Positions 45,369 through 56,000 of a DNA stretch of 64,000 nt are shown one piece after another. The notes under the pieces are model-generated. The model made no database searches and was not told the origin of the DNA. It worked only from the letters and a program-made list of their open reading frames with translations. Location: positions 40,895,158 through 40,959,157 of the forward strand of contig OZ020514.1 in NCBI GenBank assembly GCA_963971425.1, read 5' to 3'. The position numbers were made by a program, and so were the translations under genes. This stretch comes from Bryoerythrophyllum caledonicum. Lineage: Eukaryota; Streptophyta; Bryopsida; Pottiales; Pottiaceae. Each line of letters begins with the position of its first letter. Position 1 is the first letter of the stretch.

Positions 45369-47135
45369 TGTCCTGATGGAAATTCTTCCATCATGTACAT
45401 ACAAGTATTAGTCTTTATATGTGTGGATTTTAATAAGTAAGGAGTTGGGAAAAGGGGTTGATCGTGGTAAGAACCACGGTTTGAGGATTTGGGCGAGTGT
45501 TAGCATTTACGTGCTGCACCGCTCTTGTCACTGCTCAGGGGGGTAGGTAGCGGGTTGACTGGTATTTTTCCTGTCTCACTAGCAAGCCAAGTCGTGGGCC
45601 GCCGAACCACTCGACGGGCTCGATCGGGTTCGAACCCGGACCGGCGGCAGCCACTGACCACGACATTTCCAGCCAACCAAGTCCACGACTTGGCGATCAG
45701 GTTGTGCGAATCAACACCTTTATACGTCCGTACCATCAGCTATCTTACGATAAGTTTTATTTTATTTTTATTTCGTTATTTTTTTTTTATTTTACTTATC
45801 TTGTTGGTTGGAAGGTCTAAGTTTTTAGTCTTCCAATAAATAAAAGACTAGGGGATTTTATGTGGTTGAAAGTGGAAAGGATAAGAAAGTAATGAAGTAC
45901 CTTGTGGGGTACTTTGGGTAGGGTGACATGGGCTGGAGTGCCCACGTCCACTTGAGGTGGAAAAGTTGGAAAAGGAGATTCCTTAGGGAGGGTGTGTGTG
46001 TGTGTGTGCGGGAGAGAGAGCAAGGGTTTGGAGCAGAACTTTGACTGTATGTAGCTCGGCGAATTTTGTTCGCATGGAATTGAAAATTTTATGGTTTGTT
46101 CTTTGTCTTCAGAGATTTCTATACTCGTTTCAAAAATTGAATTCGGAGTTATGTAGCAAAAGTTATGAAGGTTTGTTTTTCTGTGAAAACCCGAGGCCAT
46201 CTATTGAGAGGCAGAGGTTTGACAAGCTATAACTTTTGCTGTAGTTCTTAGTTTTCTTTGAGATTTGGAGGATGTATGCATCTCTATCTTAGCTTTCTAG
46301 AAAGATATCACAATTGAAATTCGGAGTTGTGAGGAAGAAGTTATAGAGATCTGAATGAATAGGGGTAGGCAGAACTTTGATTGTCCATAACTTTCGGACA
46401 GTAGTTTAGATTGACTTGAAATTTGGAGGAGTGTTAGTTGTCTGAATTAGCTTTCCAGAGAGCTATTACACTTAGTATTTGAAGTTTTGAGTCATCTGTG
46501 TCACTTGTTTGAAGGTTACAGCCTTGGTGAAACTTTTCCATTGTGTTTTTGAACACTTCTTTTGAGTTTCTTAGTGTTTTTGAACACTTGAAGACTTTGG
46601 AGTTGAAGGATGGAGGAATTGAAGACTTGAGGATTGACTTGAAGAGAAGAGAAGATGGAGACAAGTGTGTTGTGGCTTGTGGTCCGATTTCTTTTTTTGT
46701 GATTCCAAGCCAGCTTTGGAGGCTAGTTGTATTTCAATTCTGTTCTTGTAAACTCTGTTGCGGCGAAGTGGGGTTAATTGCCCACACGGTCGTGTTTATG
46801 TCGTTCCCACCGGTGAGGCACGTTTGCTGGTCACCGTGGGTTTGAATTTTAGGAGCCAATCTTTCGGACGGTTTCAGCTTGTGGTTTGGCCGTCCCGTTT
46901 TACCCGTCCGAGGCCGTGGTTTCTTATCACCCACCTTTACCCTTAACCCTTTAGAGCCACCACATGATAGGCCAACGGGGAGGAGTTTGAAGACTGAAGA
47001 CTGAAGACTGAAGACTGAAGACTAGAGACCGAAGACCTGAAGATTTGAAGATACGATTGGTTTCCCAAGCAAACAATCTCCAGTCGCAGCCAGATTCCCT
47101 GCGAATTCTCAAGGCGCTCCCCTCTCTACACGACA
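45369..47135. mobile_element. solo-LTR-like insertion (TGTC...GACA) inside the RT
   Basis: The insert begins TGTCCTGATGG and ends TACACGACA, giving TGTC/GACA termini. ACGG (AACGG with one base of ambiguity) precedes it at 45364-45368 and follows it at 47135-47139, fitting a 4-5-bp target duplication. At about 1.77 kb with no coding sequence, it fits a solo LTR. It contains three imperfect repeats around 46040-46500 (TTTGRAGATTTGGAGG, AGCTTTCYAGARAG), a TG run near 45995-46010 and GAAGACT repeats at 46985-47030. The clean duplication shows the Ty3/gypsy copy was already in place when this arrived. Confidence 0.75.
45587..45704. repeat. long stem-loop with palindromic GGGTTCGAACCC
   Basis: GCCAAGTCGTGG is matched by CCACGACTTGGC about 100 bases later, and inside them GCCGCCG pairs with CGGCGGC around GGGTTCGAACCC (45626-45637). 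The centre is also a pol III B-box-like word. No convincing A box or tRNA cloverleaf was seen. Confidence 0.6.
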
Positions 47136-47831
47136 ACGGCGAGTATGCTGTGCCACGGTTATGCCATCAAAGAAAGATATCTTTGGTAACAGGATAGAGA
47201 AGCGGATGTCTAGGAATTATAGGCCGGTCAATTGCAAGACCAAGTCATACCAGTATTCCATGCTTACGGCGGAGGAGTTGTTTAATGCGGTGGGTCATTC
47301 TAGAATATTTAGTACTTTAGTTTGTGGACCCTAAACCATCAGTTACCATTGATGGTGGATGACCGGGTGAAGACTGCATTCTAGAGAGTTGGTCAGGATG
47401 GAATAGATCAACTCTATCATTGGAAGTTTCTCCCATTTGGCCTCAAGAACGCACCCGCTGAGTTTCAGAGGGTGATGGATCGGGTGTTGACCGGTTTACC
47501 GTTTGCCCGATGCTACATTGATGATGTTATCATTTTTAGTAGCAGCCGACAGGAGCATGTGAGGCATCTTCAGGCAAAATTTGAGAAGTTACGGCAGTGT
47601 GGATTGCGCTTGCACCATGGCAAGTGTAAGTTCTTCCACGACCGGTTGCGATATTTGGGACAAATGATTGTTCCACAGGGTCTTGGCATACTGCAGGCTA
47701 AGGTGGATGCATTGCAAAAGATTCATGCTCCAATCGACGTGTCACGGCTTTGAGCTTTTACTAGCTTGGCAAATTACTATCGCCGGTTTGTCAAGAACTT
47801 TAGCTTGATTGCTAAGCCATAGACTATTCTC

Positions 47832-48425
47832 ATGGGAACGGATCAATCATGGACTTGGGGACAAGAGCAGCCACAAGCATTTGCTACTTTGAAGCTGAAG
47901 CTTCGTTCAGCGCTGGTGCTGCGGTGTCCAGCTGCTACACGACGCTTCCAGTTGCACACAAGTTGGAGTGTTGTGGGATTGGGGGCAGTGTTGACTCAGA
48001 AGGATGATGAAGGATGGGAGTACATTGTGGCGTTTGCTTCTAGGAGCAACAACAACGTGGAGTCCAACTATTTTTTCTATGAGGGAGAGGCCTTGGCTAT
48101 AGTTTCGGCCATAGCTCATTTTAGGTCCTATTTGTATGGGCAACGTTTTACATTGGTGATTGACCATTAGCCTTTAAAGTCGCTCATGGAGTCTGATAAG
48201 CTTATTGGTAAGCTCGCCAAGATGGCTTTGTTGTTTCCCGGGTATGACTTTGAGGTTGTTCACCGGGCTGGCATCACGAACTTGGATGCGGATGGTCTAT
48301 CTTGCAATCCAAGTCCTTTGGAGGAGGATTTGACTGGTGCCAGGTGGCATGGAGATTGTGACAAGGAGCCAGTTCTGGGGTGGCATGCGGCGGCTTACCT
48401 CACGTCAATGTCTGGCTTTGCATAG
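47832..48425 (+). pseudogene. RNase H region (Ty3/gypsy fossil)
   Basis: FQLHTSWSVVGLGAVLTQKD, then YIVAFASRSNNNVESNYFFY with EGEALAIVSAIAHFRSYLYG and FTLVIDH, followed by LIGKLAKMALLFPGYDFEVV and ITNLDADGLS. Standard Ty3/gypsy RNase H and connection. Confidence 0.93.
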
Positions 48426-48482
48426 ACGTTGCTTGATTTGACAACGGATGAAGAATCGGATAGGATCTAAGTTGTCAGTGAT

Positions 48483-49630
48483 GTGTGGGAAGATGGTCCT
48501 CTCTTGCACAAGCTACAACATGGGACACGTCTTCTAGTTCTTTCTGCTATAGAGCGTGATAGAGTTGAGCACCAATTAGCAAGGTTTTGTAGGGAGAACG
48601 GCCTTCTATTTCGGGTGTGGCCAGATGGAACAAGGCGCACAGTTCTGAGGCCAGATGAGAGGGCTTTGTTGGTACGGCAAGTACACAAAGACCTAGGATA
48701 TTTTGGTGTGCTACGGATTCATTCAATGTTGCGTAGCCAGTATTGATGGACCGGCATGTATCAACAGGTCGCCACGTATGTTTCTAGGTGTGAAGTTTAT
48801 GATCGGGTAAGATCCAACTTCAACACCTTATCATCCCAGTTGTAGCCCTTGCCCATTATGGGGCTAGGATACCGGTGGTCTTTAGACTTTTCTTTTCCAT
48901 TTGTCGTGACTCCACGCAGAGCCAAATATGTCTTGGTGATGGTGGAGCATTTTAACAAGTGGATTGAGCTCGTGGCTCTTCCGTAGAACTTTGCATAGTT
49001 CCAAGGCCATGGCGTTCCTTACGTGTTGGCTTGTTTTGGAGCTCTAGTTGAGGTTTTGATTGACCAGGGACGTGAGTTCCTTGGGGCTTTCAAAGCTTTG
49101 CGTACTTAGGCTTTGATTGCCCATCGAACCATTTATCAGGATCACCCAAAAGCGGACGGTTTGGCAAAAAGTGTGGTTCAGACTGTGAAGCGAGGCCTAC
49201 GGAAGTATGGATTACTTCAAGGTGGCCACCGTGATTAAGATCTGATGATACCATGGATCGCTTTGGAGTACCAGTTTAGTCGGCAGGCTTCACTAGCTGC
49301 TTTCAGTCTATATTAGTTGTTGTACGGGCAGGAGCCAATTTTACCGAGTTTTGTTTGGCAAATGTTGGCTTTGGTTGTGGATTTGGATGATCCAAAGGTG
49401 TGGGCCCAATATCTACAGGATCGAGCGGAATTCTTCAAGCGGGCTATGCCCATGGCCATAGAAAACTTGTCCATCGCTCAACACTCTGACACCTTACGGT
49501 ACGCTCGTATTCATAGCGGTGCCTATCGACCTCAACTGCGACGTTTTCCACGGGTGATTACGTTTATCTGTAGCGTGAGGCACCCACAACATTGGACGTC
49601 AAGGCTAGGCGCACCATTCATCGCGTAAAA
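48483..49630 (+). pseudogene. integrase region (Ty3/gypsy fossil)
   Basis: An N-terminal zinc-binding stretch (VRQVHKDLGYFGVLRIHSML, then a C-x2-C-like SRCEVYDRV) is followed by the catalytic core (YRWSLDFSFPF, VLVMVEHFNKWIELVALP, LIDQGREFLGAFKALR) and a C-terminal part reaching the PHD finger. Order and spacing are as in Ty3/gypsy integrases. Confidence 0.9.
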
Positions 49631-49951
49631 GATGTGTTGCCCAGTGGCATCTTGTTGCTGGAAGGCAAGGATGGCCGGGAGTGTCGGGAGCACTCTAAGA
49701 ATTGTGCTACCTGCCATTTATCCATTGATGGCTTTCATCATCCGGAGTTGGCGGTTGTGCCCAACGACCTTCCATGTTTTGTGTGTGGTGAGAAGAAGGG
49801 CACAGCTACCATGTTGCTTTGTGACCATTGCCAACGTGGTTGGCATATGGCTTGCCTGACGCCACTTCTTTCTACTCTACCATTTAGGGATTGGACTTGC
49901 CTTTGTTGTCGGAGGTCTTCAAGCCACGTATTGCCCAATGAAACGGTTTAA
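49592..49951 (+). pseudogene. PHD finger at the integrase C-terminus
   Basis: An open 119-codon segment reading LPSGILLLEGKDGRECREHS (a chromo/SH3-like stretch where integrase tails often lie) and then a complete C4-H-C3 PHD finger: C-x2-C (CFVC), C-x2-C (CDHC), H-x2-C (HMAC) and C-x2-C (CLCC), including the conserved W of RDWTC. PHD fingers bind the histone H3 tail. Many plant gypsy elements carry a chromodomain here; this one carries a PHD finger instead, consistent with chromatin-guided integration. Part of a broken fossil. Confidence 0.9.
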
Positions 49952-50256
49952 ATTCCTCGTGAACTTGTCATTGTATGGTGCGTTGCCATCTTGTTGGAGT
50001 TCCTGGTTTCCATCCAGGAATAGGCAACGTTGGAGATTGACCAAGGGATTGGCAACAAATTTGCCTTAGGCGATTAATGATGGGGCTCACATTGCACCCG
50101 GCCTACCCTCTCTTTGTTACTTCTTCATATGTTTATTGATTCGGCAACGGGCGACATCTTCAACTGGATGCGTACAGTTGTTGCATCGACATCACCGTGG
50201 CATTTAGTCTTGTTAGTGTTGTATGGTCCTAGCTGGATAGAGGATCTCTTTATCCG

Positions 50257-51000
50257 CTAGGGGGGCACTTGAGGGTGGGGTATAAGTCCACTAAGCTTAC
50301 TCACTTTTGGGCAAAACAAATATACTACAGAGTATTTTTTTCTAAGAGCCCTTTGTAAGAGGTTGCGAACGTTGAGGACCGTCCATCCAACTGGATTAGG
50401 GTAATCTTGGCCGTCGATTGCGCGCTTCTACCTGACATAATTACAAACAACGGCGCATCAATCTTGACGACCAGGATGAAGCCACGTGGCTGTGACTTTA
50501 TGAAGGTGTACATGGCGCGGTTTTCAAGGGGTTCCTGGGCCGACGAGTTCTAGGCCGGCCACTTTGTGTTTTTTTCCGCACGGCTGTGGTTTGCGCTCCT
50601 CTTGGCGCCCTTGAGTTTGGGTGAAATTAACTGAGGCGATGGCCGAGGTATTGCAAAGCGAGTAGAGGCAGTGCTCGTGCGGAGCGCGATTGACGCGGGT
50701 AATTGAAGAAATCAGAGCCACAACATTCAATCACTATAGTGAATGAGAGAGCGCCAAGGTTGTTGTATGTTAGAAGACTTGTATGGAGATGAGGTGAGCA
50801 CATCTTCGTGGCGGACGAGGTGCTGGAGTGATTGAGGGTTTAGCGCTCCCGGAAAGCGGTGCTCTTGAACTGTCTGTGCGTGGAAGGTTGTCTCGGGAGG
50901 TGGGTCGGGCAACGAACCTCAACGTGTATATGAAGACCGCAGAGGCGTGGAGGTTGGATCGCAGTTGAAGGAGGAGCTCTTGATCGCAGTTCGCGCTCGG
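50257..51000 (+). repeat. purine tract and putative 3' LTR of the Ty3/gypsy element
   Basis: GCTAGGGGGGCACT is a polypurine-like tract; TGAGGGTGGGGTATAAGTCC then starts at 50270 and has the look of an LTR start. GC-rich, regulatory-looking sequence without coding frames continues to about 51000. The exact right end and target duplication were not determined because no second LTR is available for comparison. Confidence 0.5.
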
Positions 51001-51356
51001 GGTGGCGACGGCGATGTGTTCTTGGTAAGTTTGCCTGATGTTACGCGTTTTCCATTTCTCATGCTTTTTTTCCTTCTTTTGCTGTGATACACGTGGATCG
51101 AAGGATCATGTATGTAGCTAGGGGACGTGTGGGTCGTGCTTGCAAGTTTTGGGTGTGTGCTTGCAATTTCCCTCATGTGTGCTTGCAAGTACTGTTTCTA
51201 ATAGTAAGTTGCTCTCGTTTTCGGGTCTTGCTAATCAGTGTAAAATAATGTGCGCGGCTTGTTCGTTTCATTACATGTGTGTTTCGGGTGGACCTACATT
51301 GGTCGTCCATGGCTGGAAACATTTTGTGCAAGGAGCAGGTTATTCCTTGATTAGTG

Positions 51357-51815
51357 TACACCTGAACTGTAGGTGATGCAAATTTTTGTTGTGAGCGTGC
51401 AATTCGTCACGATTTCATACAAGTTTTTACAAGAGCTTACAACAGACTTCTAGCCGACCACTTCAGGGCTGCCGAGATAAAACACAGGAACACATTTGTA
51501 AGTTTTCTCTCTTTCTAGTATTTATTTTCTGCAGTTCTTCTTTTGCTTCTTCTGTAATATTTGTGTAGAGAGCGCAGCACGTACGTAAGTGCTACACGAC
51601 TTCGTGAGGTCTAGAAAGAAGTATATTTGCCAGTTCGTTTGAAGTAGCTAATACAATGATGTACACCTGAACTGTAGGTGATTTGGAAAGGATTGTCTAC
51701 GACCAATTCCTGACGATATGGTTTAGGGGTGTAGACGTGAGCTAACAACGAAACAAGTGTCGACAGCTTCAGGGCTGATTACAAAAAGCACTGAAATATA
51801 GGTAATGTGCGTTTC
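51357..51815. repeat. tandem duplication, about 305 bp, GTACACCTGAACTGTAGGTG units
   Basis: GTACACCTGAACTGTAGGTGAT occurs near 51356 and 51661, each followed about 110 bp later by CTTCAGGGCTG and an AAAACAC/AAAAGCAC stretch with a GTAA donor-like word. Non-coding; it may be the untranslated leader of the gene starting at 53082. Confidence 0.7.
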
Positions 51816-52189
51816 CATCTACAACGTCTGATTATATGATTGCTATAGTCTACTTCATTGTATGGACACACTGTCGTGGTGGTTAACATGTTTGCGGTTT
51901 AGTTGTTCAAAACTTTGTCATTGGTAAATACATCGGGTTAGAGTAATATGGAGGTTGCTGTGCATACATGGGTTGATGAGCATATCTGTGTCGATGTTCA
52001 TACATGGGTTACAGTGTATATCTAGGTGGGGTACTATACAATGGTATTGATGTATATCTGGATTCGGGGCCATACCTAGGGTTCGTGTGTATACCTCGGT
52101 TGATCCGCATACCTGGATTGGTTTTTCCAAACATTAACTGAGGTGTTTACCTAGGTAGATATCCGTATCAAACCAATGTCGCTTATCTA

Positions 52190-52620
52190 GGTTTGGGTGT
52201 CTAGTCTAGTACTTATGTATACCTTGTGTTGGGTGCATACCCATGTGGGTGCATACCTAGGTGACTGTATATGTAGGTGCATACCCATGTGGGTGCATAT
52301 GTGAATGCATACCCATGTTGGTGCATATCCATGTAGGTTCAGCATGTATCCGGGGTTGGATGCATACCCATGTGGGTGCATACCTAGGTGACTGTATACG
52401 AAGGTGCATACCCATGTGGGTGCATACCTAGGTGACTGTATACGAAGGTGCATACCCATGTGGGTGCATATGTGGGTGCATACCCAGGTGGGTTCAGCAT
52501 GTATCCGGGGTTGAGTGCATATTTATGTGGGTGCATACCTAGGTGATTGTATACGTAGGTGCATACCCATGTGGGTGCATACCTAGTAGCTAGGTGACTG
52601 TATACGTAGGTGGTGGTTCT
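52190..52620. repeat. minisatellite of GTGCATACCCATGTGG and GTGCATACCTAGGTGA words
   Basis: The two 16-bp words alternate with GACTGTATACGAAG-like spacers, and a longer period carries GTTCAGCATGTATCCGGGGT twice (about 52337 and 52493). It is rich in GTATAC and GCATAC. Open frames on the minus strand here are repeat artefacts. Confidence 0.9.
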
Positions 52621-53081
52621 TGTTGTGGCCTTATATGTGCTTCAGATTTACATGTGCGTCAATGTATACGAATAGAAAATCTCCCTTATCTGGGTTCGGG
52701 TGTCTAGTCCAGTACTTATGTATACCCGGCTTTAATCGTATATCCGGGGTTAGGTGCATACCCATATGTTTGCTAATACGTAGGTGGTGCTTCTTGCTGC
52801 GGGTTTCTATTTGCGTAGGATTTACACGTGGATCAATGTATACTACTTGGTACTCCACATTAGTTTAGTTCATATGCGTGCATTCTTGGAAAACTATGCT
52901 ACCTTTTCTGGAATTTACTATTGAGCACTGTAGTACACCGTAGTATATCGTATGAGACATTGCATATTTCTCACTGTAGTATATTATAGTCACTGCAGTA
53001 TATTTCAGTTTAAAATTAAACTATCACGTCATGTGCATGTCTGGTAGGTGCTACTGGACCTGAGTACGGTAATCATCCGGT

Positions 53082-56000
53082 ATGGGGAGGCAAGACAGAA
53101 GGAGATACCAGGGGCTTAAGAAGAAAGAGGTGGCCATCCGAAGGATTGACAACACCGATGAACGAGATGAGTCGGACACGGAGGAGGAGGCCAGGGAGGA
53201 GGAGGAGGCCAGAGAGGAGGAGGACGATAAGGTGGAGAATATCGACGACAGTAGCGATGAGAAGGGGTCTGAATTGGAGGACATTGAGCTGAAGATGGGG
53301 ATGATGCTCAGAGGCGCGCCGCCTCGTACTGTTTCATATGAGCAATTCCGAGACCAGTACAAGCTACACGCGGGTGGGTTGAACCCACACAAGCACGAGG
53401 AGAAGCATGATGTCACGGAAAATGACCTCATTGTGATTTTTGGACCGAGGCGATTGGGTAAGTCCGGTTATTCATTCAGGAAGGTCGCGGATACGGCAAT
53501 AACTAATGCAATAAACCGCTACTATTGCATTTGTTATCAGAAGCCGCGGGTGCCTCACTCAAAGCTTGTAGGGAAGGACTTTGCGGTCGCAGTTGTTGCA
53601 GAGGTGGTCAAGGGGGTTGAAGTGGACTGGGCGGGTTTTGCTACTATTACGAACACAAACCAGAGGTCTGTCTGGCACAAGAAGATGATGGGATTGGTGA
53701 AGGAAAAATCGCGCATTACTGGTAAGTCTCTTCCTGAGATTGTGCAAGAGGAGGGATTGGCGTGCTATTTCGAGGGAGGGAATTCGGTGAAGCGAGAGGG
53801 TGCCGAAGCTTCTACAGGAATGTTGGACAACAACGCCTCTCAAAGCTCTTTGTGGACGGAGAAGAAGAGGGCAGAGGTGCAAGAGCTTCTTCCGCTGGTG
53901 GGGTTGGAGACCGAGGCAGCAAAGAAGGAGCTTGAGGTGGCAAAAAAGGATCTCCACCATCTAAACCAGCAAATCGTGAGTCAAGGCCAACTAGTTGAGA
54001 CCATGGAGGCCACTGTGACCGCTGCAAGGAAGCGTATGGATGACTGCAAGAATGATGGGCAGTTGCAACACTTGCGGCTGCACAATGATTTTTATGGTGA
54101 CATGTTCAGGGAAGCAGGCGACAAGCTTGGGATCCTCAAGGCAGATTACGAATGCAAAGTTGCATTGATTGCCAGACTGGAGTGGAGAGAAGACATCTTG
54201 GAGAAGCAGGCCAAGGACTTGTTCAAGCTCGCAGGGACTTTGAAGGCTGGGCACAACGGTCTATCCGTTTCTCCGCACCCCATGGTGTACCTCGAGGAAG
54301 CAGAGGGTAAGGGATGGAACACATTGAAATGGAGGACATGCACGGTATGTGATCTTCCATTTCCTTACAATGACATCCATATATGTAGTTGTGAGCATGT
54401 GTATCACCCGTGGTGTGCGAGGCTGTGGTTTCAATCAAATTCAAAGTGTGCGTCGAAGAATTGCGGGTTGGTCCATCCAGACTGGTACAAGTCAAATGGA
54501 TACAGGGAGTTGCTGGGTGACCTTCAAGTGGAGGCTGAAACTTTGGATTGTAACTTTTCTCGGGTATTGGCAATTTCGGCACGTACACTGTCGGCCAAGA
54601 AGAACTGCACCACAGATGGTAAGTGTTTCATAATTCATTCATGGTACACTTGTGGTATCTCTTTATAAGAATGCATATTTATTGGAGAACATGTGAAATG
54701 CTACCATACATTGTGTCTTGTATGTTTAGTACTACCTCAAATGTGATTGTGTCTTCGCCTGCTCATGTAGAAGTATTGAGTTTGTATATTATGTTGTTCT
54801 TTATCCTCTGATATGCTTTCTAGTACGGGCTTAGGTGCCGGTTTTGGGTATATAGAATACCTCAAAATACTATTTGCTACTATAGACGTGTAAAGAATAT
54901 GCATGGAACGGTGTATGCTTAAGTGGAGTGTCTCTGGGTGGAGTGTATGCATGGGTATCAATTTTACCTGGGTGGTGTATACAGTTGTCAGAAGTGTTTA
55001 CATTGCATGTGGTACATACACTCGGTGGATGTTAATACCGTGGGTGGGATTCATGCATTACTGCAAGTGTGACTACCCCCCGTGGAGTATAGACATTATG
55101 TGAGTGGGTTGTATACTAGGGACCAGGTATAGGATAGGCTAGGGGTAATAGGATAGGAGTCTAGATATCTGTACAACAGTATGTACTAGTATATCTGGGT
55201 GGGTATATACATTGGTTGGAACAAGGTAGGGGTATACATCTGACTGACTGGGAAGGTGCATGTCCATGGGAGGCAGGGGTGTATTAGTTACGTAGGGTAT
55301 ATACCACTGTCACCTGTGGAAGTGTGTATCGGTTTAAGTGTATACCCTCGAGGGGTATATATCCTCAAGAAATATACACCCCTAAAAGATATATACCCTC
55401 TACGAGTGTATACTCCTAAACCGTGTATATTTAAGGGTGTATATTATGGTTGGGCAGTATAAACCGAGGCGTAGTGTACTGCACATCTGTGGATTATTTT
55501 GTATATTATGCAAATATTCTTTGGGGGTTCGCTTGAGTGACGGCCATGCATAATGGGAGGTGATTGTTCCACTGTTTTGTGCTATTCTTACTGATGTAAT
55601 TGTACGTTTGAACCTCCTATTGCAGATTCATCCCATGTGCATCACAGTCCCAATTCCACCACCACATGCACGCAAAGCGCGGGTGAGTTCAGCCAAGTGA
55701 AGGTCAGTTCTATCATAAGTGATAGTAGATATCTTGAGGCAAAGGGGGGTGGTAGGCCTCAATACATGGAAACTCGTTCTTTGAAGTTGACAGGGCAACC
55801 AGCCCTTGACAGCTGTAGGGGATCTAGTGTCCATGAGTTACGAAAGGTGAATAAGTCGTCCCCTTCGAAGATAGCTAGTGATGTAGTTCCCTCTCCAAGG
55901 AGACCTGTGGGTGGATTAGAGGTGGACGATGTCATGCTCACTCCACGGAGAGCGTTGTATGCTTTGCCAGTAGAACATTTGGTCAACACTCCAAGGAGAG

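Larger units (their letters stand above)
45230..47755 (+). pseudogene. reverse transcriptase region (Ty3/gypsy fossil), split by insertion
   Basis: N-terminal RT sequence (IRIQLEDDHPIFQRPYKLSL) reaches 45368, is interrupted by a 1.77-kb insertion, and resumes at 47136 with MPSKKDIFGNR, RNYRPVNCKTKSYQYSM, FLPFGLKNAPAEFQRVMDRV and the YIDDVIIFS box (about 47515). Clear Ty3/gypsy type. Confidence 0.95.
41051..51000 (+). mobile_element. broken Ty3/gypsy retroelement with captured DNA methyltransferase and PHD finger
   Basis: Order on the plus strand: gag with zinc knuckles (41.4-42.3 kb), retropepsin-like protease (about 43.0-43.45), C5 cytosine methyltransferase domain (43.6-44.6), RT (45.2-47.75, split by an insertion), RNase H (47.85-48.3), integrase (48.5-49.6), PHD finger (49.76-49.92), purine tract (50.257-50.266) and the start of a 3' LTR (50270). 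The protease-RT-RNase H-integrase order is Ty3/gypsy. The methyltransferase and PHD finger are extra. The copy is an old fossil with well over a dozen breaks; its 5' LTR was not found. The right end is approximate. DNA methyltransferases inside retroelements have been reported in charophyte algae and dinoflagellates, so the arrangement has a precedent. Confidence 0.92.

Noticed and set aside
45560-45680. tRNA gene
   Set aside because: GGGTTCGAACCC matches a B box, but no A box, anticodon arm or acceptor stem could be placed on either strand.
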